DNA from: Candidatus Eisenbacteria bacterium
Lineage (GTDB): Bacteria; Eisenbacteria; RBG-16-71-46; SZUA-252
NCBI GenBank assembly: GCA_005893305.1
Contig: VBOZ01000010.1
Location: 29,425-93,424 of the forward strand
Direction: 5' to 3'
DNA length: 64,000 bases
In this document: piece after piece, positions 33,423 through 42,911 of the stretch
How the letters are laid out: each line of letters begins with the position of its first letter
How positions within the stretch are numbered: position 1 is the stretch's first letter
Notes under the pieces: generated by a model
What the model was told of the DNA's origin: nothing
Databases searched by the model: none
What the model saw: only the letters and a program-made list of their open reading frames with translations
Made by a program: the position numbers and the translations under genes

Positions 33423-34865
33423 TCACGTCTCCCGCTCGATCCTCGCGAAGAACGACACGCCCCGCACGTTTTCGTCCACCTTGAGCGGCTGGTAGATCGA
33501 CGGGAACGCCCTCGCGCGGCAGTCGAGCCGCTCGCAGAGCCGGCACGTGATCCCGACCGGCGCGGCCCCCGCCGGGTTCAAGAAGTCGAACCCATCCGAG
33601 TAGACCATCCGCTGCGCCGACTCGATGTCGCATCCCAACCCGATCGAATAGAGGACGTCGGGCGCGTGGTAGCCGCCGCGGTGCTTTCGGATCGTCCGCG
33701 CCACGGAGAAGTACATGGTCCCGTCGGGTAGTCGGTCGAGCTGAGCGCGGATGACTCCGGGCTGGAGGAAGGCCGCGTGCACGTTCCAGAGCGGGCAGAG
33801 GCCGCCGAAGCGCGGGAAGCGAAGGCCGGTGGCGCTGAATTTCTTCGAGATATTCCCGGCGATGTCGATCCGGACCATGTGAAACGGGATTCCCCGGGCG
33901 CCCGGGCGGTTGAGGGTCGTGATGCGATGGCAGACCTGCTCGAAATTGACGCGGAACCGGTGCCCCAGGAGATCCAGGTCGTAGCGCTCGTCCTCCGCGG
34001 CGCGGAAGAACGACTCGTAGGGCGTCAGGACGGCGCCGGCGAAATAGTTGGCCAGCGCGACGCGGCAGAGGGCTCGCGATCCCGATGACGTGAGCTGCGG
34101 GTCCCTCGCGATCCTGTCGAGCGTTTCGGTGCAGGCCAAGAGGCCGGCCTGGTGCGCCAGCTGAAAATTCCGCGACCCCCGGCGCAGGACCTCCGAGATC
34201 TGGAGCTCGCGTCGCTCGGGGTCGAAGCGGCGAACGGCGCTGTCCATCTCGCTGATCTTGAGAATCCGAACCGTGACCCCGTGGGTCTTCTCGATGTAGT
34301 GCGCCAGTCCCTCGAAGAGATCCTGGTCCTCGAGCTTTCCGTCGATCCAGATCCGCTCCGCCTCCGCCTCCAGCTCGGGGAAGTGGTTCACGTGGCGCTG
34401 GATCAGGTCCGAGACCTCCTCGGCAGCCAGACCGGCGCGATCGATCCCAGAAAGGTCCTGCCGGTCGAGCACCTGGGCCGCGATCGACTCCGCCGAAGCG
34501 CGGGCCGCAGTGTAGGCGTGGTGGAGGCGGGTGACCGCGCGGGCCACCTCGGGACTCCCCGCCACGAATTCCCGGACCTCGCTCTCGGTCAGCTTCTGCT
34601 CTTCGAAGAGGGGATCGCCGAACGCCTCCATGAGGTCGGCCGTGAGCTTAGCGTCCTCGCCGGGGGCGAAGGCGCGGAGGTCCATGTCGAACGCGCGGGC
34701 CAGCGCGAGGAGGAGGTTGGCGCTCAACGGCCTGCGGTCGTTCTCGATGAGATTGAGGTAGGAGGCAGAGATGTTGAGCCTCGCGGCGAGGGCGGCCTGG
34801 GTCAGGCCCTCCTTCTGCCGAAGGGCGTGGATGCGCCTCCCCATACCTGCGGCTTTCATCTTCAT
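33423..34865 (-). CDS. ScfR/RamB-type XRE-family transcriptional regulator
   Basis: About 480 aa. An N-terminal XRE helix-turn-helix (GRRIHALRQKEGLTQAALAARLNISASYLNLIENDRRPL) is followed by an IrrE/ImmA-like middle domain that lacks a clear HExxH, then a C-terminal DUF2083 Cys-bearing domain (CRLCERLDCRARAFPSI). This architecture is that of short-chain fatty-acid/acetate regulators such as ScfR, PrpC-linked MccR and Corynebacterium RamB, which controls aceA and aceB. It is divergent from exactly those genes here. ATG 34865 preferred; the frame extends to TTG 34874. Confidence 0.88.
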   Translation of the reverse strand: MKMKAAGMGRRIHALRQKEGLTQAALAARLNISASYLNLIENDRRPLSANLLLALARAFDMDLRAFAPGEDAKLTADLMEAFGDPLFEEQKLTESEVREFVAGSPEVARAVTRLHHAYTAARASAESIAAQVLDRQDLSGIDRAGLAAEEVSDLIQRHVNHFPELEAEAERIWIDGKLEDQDLFEGLAHYIEKTHGVTVRILKISEMDSAVRRFDPERRELQISEVLRRGSRNFQLAHQAGLLACTETLDRIARDPQLTSSGSRALCRVALANYFAGAVLTPYESFFRAAEDERYDLDLLGHRFRVNFEQVCHRITTLNRPGARGIPFHMVRIDIAGNISKKFSATGLRFPRFGGLCPLWNVHAAFLQPGVIRAQLDRLPDGTMYFSVARTIRKHRGGYHAPDVLYSIGLGCDIESAQRMVYSDGFDFLNPAGAAPVGITCRLCERLDCRARAFPSIYQPLKVDENVRGVSFFARIERET

Positions 34866-34991
34866 GATCGACAATGAGTTTACACTAGTTGCAATATTAC
34901 ACGCAATAGCACAAATCAGTAATATTTTGTAAGTTATTGTAACATAAGATATTAGTTGCCAAAGATGGCCGCGCTTGTCATACTTATCAAC
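34866..34991. promoter_or_regulatory. AT-rich divergent control region of regulator and glyoxylate-shunt genes
   Basis: This stretch is strikingly AT-rich against its GC-rich surroundings. It holds an 8-bp inverted pair, AATATTAC (34893-34900) and GTAATATT (34919-34926), two TAGTTGC copies (34886 and 34953), the TTGCAA core (34889-34894) similar to the RamB site core TTTGCAAA, and a plausible promoter for aceB, TTGTAA (34927-34932) with a 17-nt spacer to TATTAG (34950-34955). The divergent regulator probably binds here. Confidence 0.55.
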
Positions 34992-36659
34992 ATGTCAACG
35001 CCGACTCACATCGCAACGACGGGGATCGCTGGACTCGAGATTCTAGGGCCGGTTCGTCCGGGGTACGAGCGGATCCTCTCTCCGGAGGCGCTCGACTTCG
35101 TGGCCGACCTGACCCGGCGATTCAGGCCGCGCCTCGGGGAGCTCATGAACGCGCGCGCCGAGCGTCAGGCGCTTCTCGATTCGGGAGCGCCCCTCGACTT
35201 CATGGCGGAGACCGCCGCCGTTCGCGAGGGCACGTGGACCGTCGCGCCGCTGCCGCCCGATCTTCTCCGCCGCACGGTCGAGATCACCGGCCCGGTGGAA
35301 CGGAAGATGGTGATCAACGCGCTGAACTCGGGCGCGAACTGCTTCATGGCCGACTTCGAGGATTCGAACGCCCCGACCTGGGACAACAACGTTCAAGGTC
35401 AGAACAACCTCTACGACGCGGTCCGCCGCACGATCGAATACACCGATCCCACGAGCGGGAAGCGATACCGGTTGAACGAGACCACGGCCACGCTCTTGGT
35501 CCGGCCGCGCGGACTCCATCTTCCCGAGCGGCACTTGGTGTTCGACGGAACGCCGGTGCCGGGTTGCCTGTTCGACTTCGGCCTCTACTTCTTCCACAAC
35601 GCGCGCGCGTTGCTTGGACGCGGCACCGGTCCCTACTTCTATCTCCCGAAGCTCCAGAGCCACCGCGAGGCGCGATTCTGGAACGACGTCTTCATCCGCG
35701 CCCAAGAGCTCCTCGGCATCCCGCGCGGCACGATCAGGGCGACGGTCCTGATCGAAACGCTCCCCGCGGCGTTCCAGATGGACGAGATCCTCTACGAGCT
35801 TCGCGAGCATTCGGCCGGGCTCAACTGCGGCCGCTGGGACTACATCTTCTCCTTCATCAAGACCCGCCGTCACGATTCCCAGGCGGTCCTCCCCGATCGC
35901 TCCCAGGTCACGATGGAGCAGCCGTTCATGAGGGCCTACACGCAGCTTTGCGTGCGCACCTGCCACCGACGTGGCGTCCACGCGATGGGCGGAATGGCGG
36001 CGCAGATCCCGATCAAGAACGATCCCGATGCCAACGCGCGCGCCCTCGAGAAGGTTCGCGCCGACAAGTTGCGCGAGGTGACGGACGGCCACGACGGCAC
36101 TTGGGTGGCGCATCCCGGGCTCGTCGGCGTCGCGCGCGAGGTGTTCGAGATGGTCATGCCCGGGCCCAACCAGCTCGAGCGCCGCCGCAAGGACGTGCAC
36201 GTGATCGCCGCCGATCTCCTCGAAGTGCCCCTGGGGACCCGGACCGAGGAGGGCCTCCGGCTCAACGTGCGCGTCGGCATTCAGTACACCGAGGCGTGGC
36301 TCCGGGGGAACGGCTGCGTGCCTCTCTACAACCTGATGGAGGACGCCGCGACCGCCGAGATCTCCCGCTCGCAGGTCTGGCAGTGGGTGCGGCACGGCGC
36401 GAAGCTCCAGGATGGGCGGACGGTCGACGCCGGCCTTCTCAGGGCCGTGACGGACGACGAGATGAAGAGAATCGAATCGGAGATCGGCGCCGAGCGTTTC
36501 CGCCGCGGCCGATTCCAAGAAGCGCGGGCGCTCTTCGAGCGCATCTCCACGCAGGAGAAGCTCGAAGATTTCCTGACGCTCCCGGCGTACCAGCTCCTTG
36601 ATTCGGCGGACAGCACTACCACGGATGGACCACAAACCACGGACAACAGTCGGAGGTAG
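34992..36659 (+). CDS. aceB: Malate synthase A
   Basis: Condenses glyoxylate with acetyl-CoA to malate, second step of the glyoxylate shunt. About 555 aa, usual for the A isoform. Conserved features: [12 protein letters not shown] (catalytic Arg), [48 protein letters not shown], and [20 protein letters not shown] with the catalytic-base Asp. ATG 34992 selected (STPTHI start); ATG 34965 is an alternative and neither has a clear ribosome site. Seven bases separate it from aceA, so the two are one operon. The C-terminal tail [14 protein letters not shown] is low-complexity. Confidence 0.95.
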   Translation: MSTPTHIATTGIAGLEILGPVRPGYERILSPEALDFVADLTRRFRPRLGELMNARAERQALLDSGAPLDFMAETAAVREGTWTVAPLPPDLLRRTVEITGPVERKMVINALNSGANCFMADFEDSNAPTWDNNVQGQNNLYDAVRRTIEYTDPTSGKRYRLNETTATLLVRPRGLHLPERHLVFDGTPVPGCLFDFGLYFFHNARALLGRGTGPYFYLPKLQSHREARFWNDVFIRAQELLGIPRGTIRATVLIETLPAAFQMDEILYELREHSAGLNCGRWDYIFSFIKTRRHDSQAVLPDRSQVTMEQPFMRAYTQLCVRTCHRRGVHAMGGMAAQIPIKNDPDANARALEKVRADKLREVTDGHDGTWVAHPGLVGVAREVFEMVMPGPNQLERRRKDVHVIAADLLEVPLGTRTEEGLRLNVRVGIQYTEAWLRGNGCVPLYNLMEDAATAEISRSQVWQWVRHGAKLQDGRTVDAGLLRAVTDDEMKRIESEIGAERFRRGRFQEARALFERISTQEKLEDFLTLPAYQLLDSADSTTTDGPQTTDNSRR

Positions 36660-36666
36660 CTTTCCC

Positions 36667-38127
36667 ATGCCCGTAACCCGCGTCTCCAGAACCGTCAATC
36701 GAGTGGCCCGGCCTGCCAAATCTTCCTTGCTGCCCGAGGCCCCGCCCGTTCCCGCGACACGCTGGGCCGGCATCGTGCGCCCGTATCGCGGCGAGGACGT
36801 GGAGCGGCTCAAGAACACGGTCAAGATCGAGTACACGCTGGCGGACGTGGGAGCGCGACGGCTCTGGCACCTCCTCACGACACGCGATTACGTGAACGCG
36901 CTGGGCGCCCTGACCGGGAACCAGGCGGTCCAGCAGGTGAAGGCAGGCCTCGAGGCGATCTACTTGAGCGGCTGGCAGGTCGCGGCCGACGCGAACCTCG
37001 CGGGCCAGACCTATCCGGATCAGAGCCTCTACCCGGCAAACAGCGTTCCGAACGTCGTGCGCCGCATCAACCAGGCGCTCTTGCGCGCGGACCAGATCGA
37101 GAACTCGGAAGCCCGGAAGGGCGTGACGCAGAACGGGCGCGCGAACGGGCATAAGAACGGAGACGGTCGCGCGAACGGGCACCAGAACGGGCACGGCCGC
37201 GCGAACGGAACCAATGCGAACGGATCCACCGCGAGCGGATCCACCGCGAACGGCGAGGCTGCGGACAGGCGCTACTGGCTCGCGCCGATCGTCGCCGACG
37301 CCGAGGCCGGGTTCGGCGGACCGCTCAACGCCTTCGAGCTGATGAGGGCGATGATCGAGGCCGGTGCCGCCGCGGTCCATTTCGAGGATCAGCTCTCCTC
37401 GGAGAAGAAGTGCGGCCACTTGGGCGGCAAGGTGCTCGTCCCCACGAGCCATTTCATCCGTACGCTCATCGCGGCTCGGCTTGCCGCGGACGTCATGGAC
37501 GTGCCGACGTTGATCGTCGCCCGCACCGACGCCGACAGCGCCAAGCTGATCACCAGCGATGTCGACCCGCGCGACCGGGAGTTCTTGACCGGCGAACGGA
37601 CCCCGGAGGGATTCTTCCAGTACAAGGGCGGGCTCGAGTGCGCCATCGCGCGCGGTCTTGCGTACGCGCCCTACGCGGATCTCATCTGGTGCGAAACCTC
37701 GACGCCAGACCTGCACGAGGCGAAGGCCTTCGCCGAGTCGATCCGGGCCAAGTTCCCCGGCAAGATGCTCGCGTACAACTGCTCCCCGTCATTCAACTGG
37801 AAGGCGAAGCTCGACGACGCGACGATCGCCCGGTTCCAGCGGGAGCTGGGGGCCATGGGCTACAAGTTCCAATTCGTCACGCTTGCCGGCTTCCACTCGC
37901 TCAACCACGGCATGTTCGAGCTGGCGCGGGCGTACAAGGACCGCGGCATGCGGGGTTACGCCGAGCTACAGGCGGCCGAGTTCGCGTCCGAGGAGCACGG
38001 CTATTCCGCGACGCGGCATCAGCGCGAGGTCGGAACCGGCTACTTCGACGAAGTGATGCAGGTGATCACGAACGGCGGGTGCTCCACGCTCGCTCTCGAA
38101 GGCTCGACGGAGAAGGCCCAGTTCTAG
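36667..38127 (+). CDS. aceA: Isocitrate lyase with inserted Asn-Gly repeat
   Basis: Splits isocitrate into succinate and glyoxylate, first step of the shunt. About 486 aa. Landmarks: RWAGIVRPY start, [51 protein letters not shown], the catalytic [10 protein letters not shown], and NCSPSFNWK. Between the [14 protein letters not shown] helix and [12 protein letters not shown] lies an unusual 42-residue Asn/Gly/Arg/His-rich insertion (residues about 155-196) where the family normally has only a few residues. Catalytic residues are untouched. Cotranscribed with aceB. Confidence 0.94.
   Translation: MPVTRVSRTVNRVARPAKSSLLPEAPPVPATRWAGIVRPYRGEDVERLKNTVKIEYTLADVGARRLWHLLTTRDYVNALGALTGNQAVQQVKAGLEAIYLSGWQVAADANLAGQTYPDQSLYPANSVPNVVRRINQALLRADQIENSEARKGVTQNGRANGHKNGDGRANGHQNGHGRANGTNANGSTASGSTANGEAADRRYWLAPIVADAEAGFGGPLNAFELMRAMIEAGAAAVHFEDQLSSEKKCGHLGGKVLVPTSHFIRTLIAARLAADVMDVPTLIVARTDADSAKLITSDVDPRDREFLTGERTPEGFFQYKGGLECAIARGLAYAPYADLIWCETSTPDLHEAKAFAESIRAKFPGKMLAYNCSPSFNWKAKLDDATIARFQRELGAMGYKFQFVTLAGFHSLNHGMFELARAYKDRGMRGYAELQAAEFASEEHGYSATRHQREVGTGYFDEVMQVITNGGCSTLALEGSTEKAQF
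37129..37254 (+). repeat. In-frame 30-nt tandem repeat in isocitrate lyase
   Basis: About 126 nt coding for units of the form [10 protein letters not shown] and [10 protein letters not shown], then [10 protein letters not shown] and degraded [10 protein letters not shown] repeats. CGCGCGAACGG recurs about every 30 nt. Units diverge progressively, suggesting slippage expansion followed by drift. Confidence 0.85.
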
Positions 38128-38180
38128 GCGGTCGGGCGCGCCGGTCGAGACCTCCCGGGCTGGCACCGGCCTGACCGGAT

Positions 38181-38708
38181 TTAGGTCCGCGGCGCCCCGA
38201 ACCGCCGTAAAAGCTCGGACATCACGGCGAGATGGTGATCGTCGTGCTCGGCGACGAAGAACGCCATGTCGATGACCCGCATCGGCTGCTGAAGGCGCGG
38301 GTGGATCGCCGTCCGGGCGATCTCCTCGTCCTTCCAATCCTCCAACCGCCTCACGAACGCGCCGCGTTCCTCGCGGAACGCCCTCACGATCTCCCCGATC
38401 GGCCGCGCGTTGTAGTTCGCGTCGTAGGTCTTCCGGTTCGTCACGTCCCAGGCGCGGAGGATCTTCGCGCCCGCGCGGAAGTCCTCGAGGCGGCCCGCGT
38501 GAAGCTCGTCCAAGTCGAGAAGGTGGCCGGCGTGCTCCTGGGCCGACCACCGATCCCCGTCGCGCCGGGTCAGGATCTCGCCGGGGACGTTCCTGACCTT
38601 GTCCTCCATCCGCGCCGCCGCGCCCCGCAGGCGCTCCACCACGACAGGGAAGAGGCTCACGGGCATGGTGAACTCGAATTTCCGATCCACCCACCGCGCC
38701 ACGTTCAC
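38181..38708 (-). CDS. DinB-family metal-binding protein
   Basis: 175-aa four-helix bundle protein of the DinB/YfiT superfamily. The three-His metal site is visible: HAGH (residues about 60-63) and HDDHH near 155. RWSAQEHAGHLLDLDELHAGRLEDF is the classic helix. Relatives include thiol-dependent transferases (bacillithiol, mycothiol); the substrate here is unknown. Its ATG overlaps the stop of the gene upstream by 4 nt, so the two are coupled. Confidence 0.87.
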   Translation of the reverse strand: MNVARWVDRKFEFTMPVSLFPVVVERLRGAAARMEDKVRNVPGEILTRRDGDRWSAQEHAGHLLDLDELHAGRLEDFRAGAKILRAWDVTNRKTYDANYNARPIGEIVRAFREERGAFVRRLEDWKDEEIARTAIHPRLQQPMRVIDMAFFVAEHDDHHLAVMSELLRRFGAPRT

Positions 38709-39742
38709 CTGCGCTCTCCCGGCCCCGCTCCAACGCCCCTAAACCCACCGGGCGCGGTCGCCCCGCCCGGCCCCGCGGTCAATCCGAGAAGCTTCAGATA
38801 CTTCTCGTCGCCCACCTCGTGGAGCTTCCAGTAGGGAAGCCGCGCGCTTCCGGTCAGGGCTCCGGCGTCGAGGCCTTCCGACGGACTCCAGCCGCGGCCG
38901 GTCGGCTTCCCCACGGCGCTCCATTCCCACTTCAGCATTCGATGCGGATAGGCCCGCTCGACATGAAAGAGACCCTCGCGCCCGTCCCCCGTCGAGATCT
39001 TGAAGGTCGACGCGTCGAATCGGCCGGCCGGCACGGTGACGGCCTCGTCGCGTCCGGACCGTTCGATCGAAGCGGTGGTCCATTGGAGCGGCCGGTGCGT
39101 GAGCCGCCGAAGAAAGGCGGCTGGCAGAAACGGCACTGTCCGCCGCTCGCCGGGACGGAGCCACTCTCCCCGCAGCCCGCGGAGGCGAACGAGGAGCTCC
39201 TCCTCCGCGATGCCGTCCTTCACCTCCTGGACCCGCCGCTCGGCCGATTCATCCTCGAAGTAGCTCGTGTATCGATCCGCGATGTCGCGCGGCCCGAAGA
39301 GCATCTCCTCGTAGACGTGGCCGCACCACTCGGCGCTCGAGAACGAGATCTTCGCGGGGGAGAAGTCGCGGCTTCGCACGAACACGGAGGTCATCGTGTT
39401 GTAGTCGTAGATCCCGGTCTGGAAATCGCGGACGAAGTTGAGCTTGAGTGCCTCGAAGGTGTCGCGGGGATTCATGGCCGGGTCGTCCACCTTCACCCGC
39501 TTCGCCTCGCTGAACGGCTCCGTCACGAAGACCATGACCGCGGTCCCGCGGCGAGGCTGGCCGTAGCGCGTGATCGTGTAGCGGTACCCATCCAGCTCCG
39601 CCTTGCCGTCCTGCCAGTGGGACTCGAAGGTGGGGGACGGAACGGAAGCGGGCGGAGCGCCGGCCGGGACGGCGGCGCCAAGAATCGCCGCCGCACCCAC
39701 GATCGCCATCGCCACCACGAAAGCAAGATGAAGGGCTCGCAA
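38705..39742 (-). CDS. Exported hypothetical protein
   Basis: 345 aa with signal peptide (ALHLAFVVAMAIVGAAAILGAAVPA). The mature part begins with SHWQDGKAELDGYRYTITRYGQ, RRGTAVMVFVTEPFSEAKRVK; no catalytic motif is recognised. This start occurs in several uncharacterised septal or outer-surface proteins, but no function is established. Ends in a Gly/Pro-rich tail overlapping the DinB gene by 4 nt. Confidence 0.72.
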   Translation of the reverse strand: MRALHLAFVVAMAIVGAAAILGAAVPAGAPPASVPSPTFESHWQDGKAELDGYRYTITRYGQPRRGTAVMVFVTEPFSEAKRVKVDDPAMNPRDTFEALKLNFVRDFQTGIYDYNTMTSVFVRSRDFSPAKISFSSAEWCGHVYEEMLFGPRDIADRYTSYFEDESAERRVQEVKDGIAEEELLVRLRGLRGEWLRPGERRTVPFLPAAFLRRLTHRPLQWTTASIERSGRDEAVTVPAGRFDASTFKISTGDGREGLFHVERAYPHRMLKWEWSAVGKPTGRGWSPSEGLDAGALTGSARLPYWKLHEVGDEKYLKLLGLTAGPGGATAPGGFRGVGAGPGERR

Positions 39743-39794
39743 GCGTTCTCCTCTCAGGCGGCTCCGTGAAGGACCGGGAGCCGAAGTACCAGTA

Positions 39795-40877
39795 TTAGAT
39801 CCCCAAGCCTTCGGCGGCCAATGTCGCGGCGTCCGACCGGAATTCCTTCAAGTCCTTGTGCCCGTCCGGGTGGATGGCGTTCGTGAGCAGGACGACGTAC
39901 GCGTTCGACTCGGGATCGATCCAAAGCGAGACCCCGGTCCACCCGGTGTGGCCGAAGGAGCTCCTCGAGAAGTGCCGCCCGCGCGGCGCGGAGTAGGGGC
40001 TTTCGATGTCGAAGCCGAAGCCGCGCCGCGCGCCGACGTTCCCCCCGCACTGGTCGGTGGTCATCGCCCGCATGGATTCCTCGGACAGGAGCTGCCGTCC
40101 ACGATACCTCCCGCGGTTCAGGATCAGCTCGCAGAATCGCGCCACATCGGCCGCCGTTCCGAACATCCCGGCGTGCCCGCCGACGCCTCCCAGGGCCCGC
40201 GATCGCGCCCGCGGGTCGTGAACGCGCCCGCGCAGCCAGCGGCCGCGCTCGAACGTGGTCGGCGCCGTCCGTGCCACGTCGGCGCTCCGGACGCCGAAGC
40301 GCGTATCGCGAACGCGAAGGGGCTGGAAGAGGGCTGCCTCGGCGATCCGGTCGAGGCGCCGGCGCTGGGCTCGCTCTAGGATCAGCTGGAGGAGGATGTA
40401 ACCGACGTCGCTGTAGGTGAACTTCGTGCCGGGGGGCGACTCGAGCGGCTCGCGGGCGATCGCGGCGAGGAGATCCGCCTTGCTGCCCGCGTAGTCCTCG
40501 ATCGGATTGTCGGCAGTCAAGCCCGCGGTGTGCGTTAGAAGCAGATGGAGCGGGATCGCTCCGACCGGGGTCCCGCGCGTCTCGGCGAGGTGCCGTTCCA
40601 CCGGATCGAGGAGCGAGAGCTTGCGCCGGATGGCGTGCTCCACCACGAGCGGCGCTGTCGCCATCACCTTGGTGAGGGAAGCGAGATCGAAGATCGTCCG
40701 TTTCGAGATCGGCTCGCGGCGCGGGGAGAGCGCCCGGCGGCCGAACGCGGCGTGGTACGCGATCCCGGCCGCGCGCCCTACCGCGACGACAGCCCCAGGG
40801 AAGAGCCCGTCCGCGATCCGCGATTCGACCAACGCGGCGAGCGGGCGAAATTTCGCGCCCGATTTCCGATCGGCCAT
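39795..40877 (-). CDS. Serine hydrolase, beta-lactamase / penicillin-binding protein class C fold
   Basis: About 360 aa. The SxxK nucleophile motif is SLTK (residues about 67-70), the second motif reads YSD where YxN is usual, and the third is HTG in FGHTGWTG, matching the EstB/D-aminopeptidase type rather than true AmpC. LLTHTAGL and GGHAGMFGTAADVARF are typical. No signal peptide is apparent. It may be an esterase or D-Ala carboxypeptidase-like enzyme. ATG 40877 chosen; ATG 40898 is also possible. The longer frame to 41405 runs antisense to the PAP2 gene. Confidence 0.87.
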   Translation of the reverse strand: MADRKSGAKFRPLAALVESRIADGLFPGAVVAVGRAAGIAYHAAFGRRALSPRREPISKRTIFDLASLTKVMATAPLVVEHAIRRKLSLLDPVERHLAETRGTPVGAIPLHLLLTHTAGLTADNPIEDYAGSKADLLAAIAREPLESPPGTKFTYSDVGYILLQLILERAQRRRLDRIAEAALFQPLRVRDTRFGVRSADVARTAPTTFERGRWLRGRVHDPRARSRALGGVGGHAGMFGTAADVARFCELILNRGRYRGRQLLSEESMRAMTTDQCGGNVGARRGFGFDIESPYSAPRGRHFSRSSFGHTGWTGVSLWIDPESNAYVVLLTNAIHPDGHKDLKEFRSDAATLAAEGLGI

Positions 40878-40940
40878 AGGCGCGAGAGAATACGCCATCC
40901 GGCTCGCGCGGGCGATAAAAGTAGGGTATCCTCCCGCCCC

Positions 40941-41735
40941 ATGCACCCAGTGACCTTCGCGTGCCGCATGCACCTCCGAGCCATTGCCGTCGGGATCGTT
41001 GCGGTCGTGGGACTGAGCGCGCCGGCCGCAGCGGAGGAGATTACGACCGTCCTGGTCGCCGGCGCCTCGACCAAGGCATTGACCGTTGCGCCGGCGATCG
41101 CACCGCCATCCGTTCGACCCCGTCCAATCCCTTACCTGGCCCCGCTCGCGTACGATGCGGCGGCGTCCCAACCAGACAGCGGAGGAGTGCTCTCCGGCAT
41201 CGTCCTGCCGCGGCGCTCCCGCGTCGTCCGGGAGCTGGCGATCGCGGGCGCCGCGATCGGCGCCGGATTCCTCCTGGACGATACCTTCGAGCCGGGATCG
41301 GGCGACGGGACGGCCATGGACAACATCGGCCAATTCGCCGGAAGCCCCTTCACGCTGGGGGCCGGGACCGTGCTCTTCGGGGTCGAAGGAGCGGCGACGC
41401 ACCATCCGAACACGGTCGGCACCGCGAAGCGGCTCCTCGTCGCGATGGCGGCGACGACGGTGACCATCGCCGGCCTCAAGCTGGCAACCAACCGGGAGCG
41501 TCCGGACATGACCGATCGAAATTCATTTCCCTCGGGACATGCCGGCGCCTCGTTCGCCGCGGCGACGGTGCTGGACCGCCGGTACGGCGCCGCCGTCGGC
41601 CTCCCCGCGTATGGCTTCGCCAGCTTCGTCGCCGCCTCGCGCGTCATGGGCAACCGCCATTTCTTCTCCGATGTGATGGCGGGCGCCGTCATCGGTCGGT
41701 TCTTCGGCCGGATCTTCACGATCCAGCACCGATAA
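40941..41735 (+). CDS. Exported PAP2-superfamily phosphatase
   Basis: 264 aa with signal peptide (LRAIAVGIVAVVGLSAPAAA). The PAP2 catalytic triad of motifs is complete: KLATNRERPD, SFPSGHAG and SRVMGNRHFFSDVMAGAVIG. Such enzymes dephosphorylate membrane lipids such as undecaprenyl diphosphate or phosphatidate; an exported position suggests the periplasmic face. Divergent from the serine hydrolase with a 63-nt gap. Confidence 0.9.
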   Translation: MHPVTFACRMHLRAIAVGIVAVVGLSAPAAAEEITTVLVAGASTKALTVAPAIAPPSVRPRPIPYLAPLAYDAAASQPDSGGVLSGIVLPRRSRVVRELAIAGAAIGAGFLLDDTFEPGSGDGTAMDNIGQFAGSPFTLGAGTVLFGVEGAATHHPNTVGTAKRLLVAMAATTVTIAGLKLATNRERPDMTDRNSFPSGHAGASFAAATVLDRRYGAAVGLPAYGFASFVAASRVMGNRHFFSDVMAGAVIGRFFGRIFTIQHR

Positions 41736-41761
41736 CTTCCACAGGGTAGATTGGCGGCTCG

Positions 41762-42436
41762 ATGATCCCGATCCGCGACATCAATCCTTCCGGTAGATTT
41801 CCGGCCGTCACCGTGGCGATCATCCTCGCGTGCACGGCGGCGTTCCTCCTCGAGCTGTCCTTCGGCAGTTCGCTCAACCGCTTCGTCCTGGCCTTCGCGC
41901 TCGTCCCCCGGAACATCACCTACGGCCTCGAGACCAAGACCCTCGGCTTCGAGAGCATCGTGGCGCCGTTCTTCACATCGATGTTCCTGCACGGCGGCTG
42001 GCTTCACCTGATCGGGAACATGTGGTTCCTCTGGATCTTCGGGGACAATATCGAGGACACGCTCGGGCACTTCCGCTACGTGCTCTTCTATCTTCTCTGC
42101 GGCCTCGCGGCGGGGCTCACCCACTACTACCTCTCCCCTCTATCGCCCGTGCCCACGATCGGGGCGAGCGGTGCGATCGCGGGCGTGCTCGGCGCCTATC
42201 TTGTCCGATTCCCGAATGCGCGGGTCGTTACGCTCGTGCCGCTCGGATTCTTCCTCCAGATGATGGAGCTTCCCGCGTGGCTCATGCTCGGGCTCTGGTT
42301 CGTGGCGCAGGCGATCGGAGGATTCGTGACCCTGGGCGCGGCCGGGGGCGGCGTGGCGTGGTGGGCGCACGTGGGCGGCTTCCTCGCGGGGATCGTCCTG
42401 GTCCGCGTTCTTCAGCCTCCGCAAGTCATGGTGTAA
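41762..42436 (+). CDS. Rhomboid intramembrane serine protease
   Basis: 224 aa with about six spans. The catalytic Ser sits in GASGAIAG and the His in WWAHVGGFLAG; HLIGNMWFLWIFGDNIED is the classic span-2 HxxxN segment. Cleaves membrane proteins within the bilayer. It lies 26 nt after the PAP2 gene and 61 nt before ccmE. Substrate unknown. Confidence 0.93.
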   Translation: MIPIRDINPSGRFPAVTVAIILACTAAFLLELSFGSSLNRFVLAFALVPRNITYGLETKTLGFESIVAPFFTSMFLHGGWLHLIGNMWFLWIFGDNIEDTLGHFRYVLFYLLCGLAAGLTHYYLSPLSPVPTIGASGAIAGVLGAYLVRFPNARVVTLVPLGFFLQMMELPAWLMLGLWFVAQAIGGFVTLGAAGGGVAWWAHVGGFLAGIVLVRVLQPPQVMV

Positions 42437-42497
42437 TCCGCCCCGGTTGTGGGTACTATGTTGAAGATGCGTATCTCCCCTCCGGGCGGACAAACCC

Positions 42498-42911
42498 GTG
42501 AATAAGGCGTCACTTCGGCTGATCCTGATCACCTTCGCCGTCATCGGGTCGGTGGCCTACCTCATTTTGTCCGGCGTGAAGCAGACGGGCCTCCAGTACA
42601 TGACCGTGACCGAGCTGTCTCAGCTCTCCCATGCTCCCAAACCGGGCGGCTTTAGGCTGGATGGAAAGGTCGCGGCCGGGAGCGTCGTCTACGACCAGAA
42701 GGCGCCTCGCCTCGCGTTCCGGATGACCGACGGGGATCGAGCGATCGGCGTCGTGTACGAAGGCCTGATGCCGGATGCCTTTGCGGCGGGGCGCGAGGTC
42801 GTGGTGGAGGGAACCTACCGGCACGATCAGAAGACCCTCCACGCGTCGAAGCTCGTGACCAAGTGTCCCTCGAAATACGAAGCCGAAGGGCTGGGGAAGG
42901 ACCGCTCGTGA
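42498..42911 (+). CDS. ccmE: Cytochrome c maturation haem chaperone CcmE, Cys-type
   Basis: 137-aa periplasmic haem chaperone with an N-terminal anchor (LRLILITFAVIGSVAYLIL). The OB-fold core includes FRLDGKVAAGSVVYD and VVVEGTYRHDQKTLHASKLVTKC. The haem-binding motif is CPSKY (about 42864-42878), the CxxxY form, where classical CcmE has HxxxY with covalent His-haem. CxxxY variants are known from Desulfovibrio and archaea. Starts at GTG 42498; its stop overlaps ccmF in GTGA. First gene of the System I cluster. Confidence 0.93.
   Translation: MNKASLRLILITFAVIGSVAYLILSGVKQTGLQYMTVTELSQLSHAPKPGGFRLDGKVAAGSVVYDQKAPRLAFRMTDGDRAIGVVYEGLMPDAFAAGREVVVEGTYRHDQKTLHASKLVTKCPSKYEAEGLGKDRS

Noticed and set aside
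35043..36878. 611-aa open frame antisense to malate synthase
   Set aside because: Exactly opposite aceB with shadow-like composition ([14 protein letters not shown] and similar); no start signal or family match.
39795..41405. 536-aa version of the serine hydrolase
   Set aside because: The first 175 residues run antisense to the PAP2 gene; the family sequence begins near 40877.
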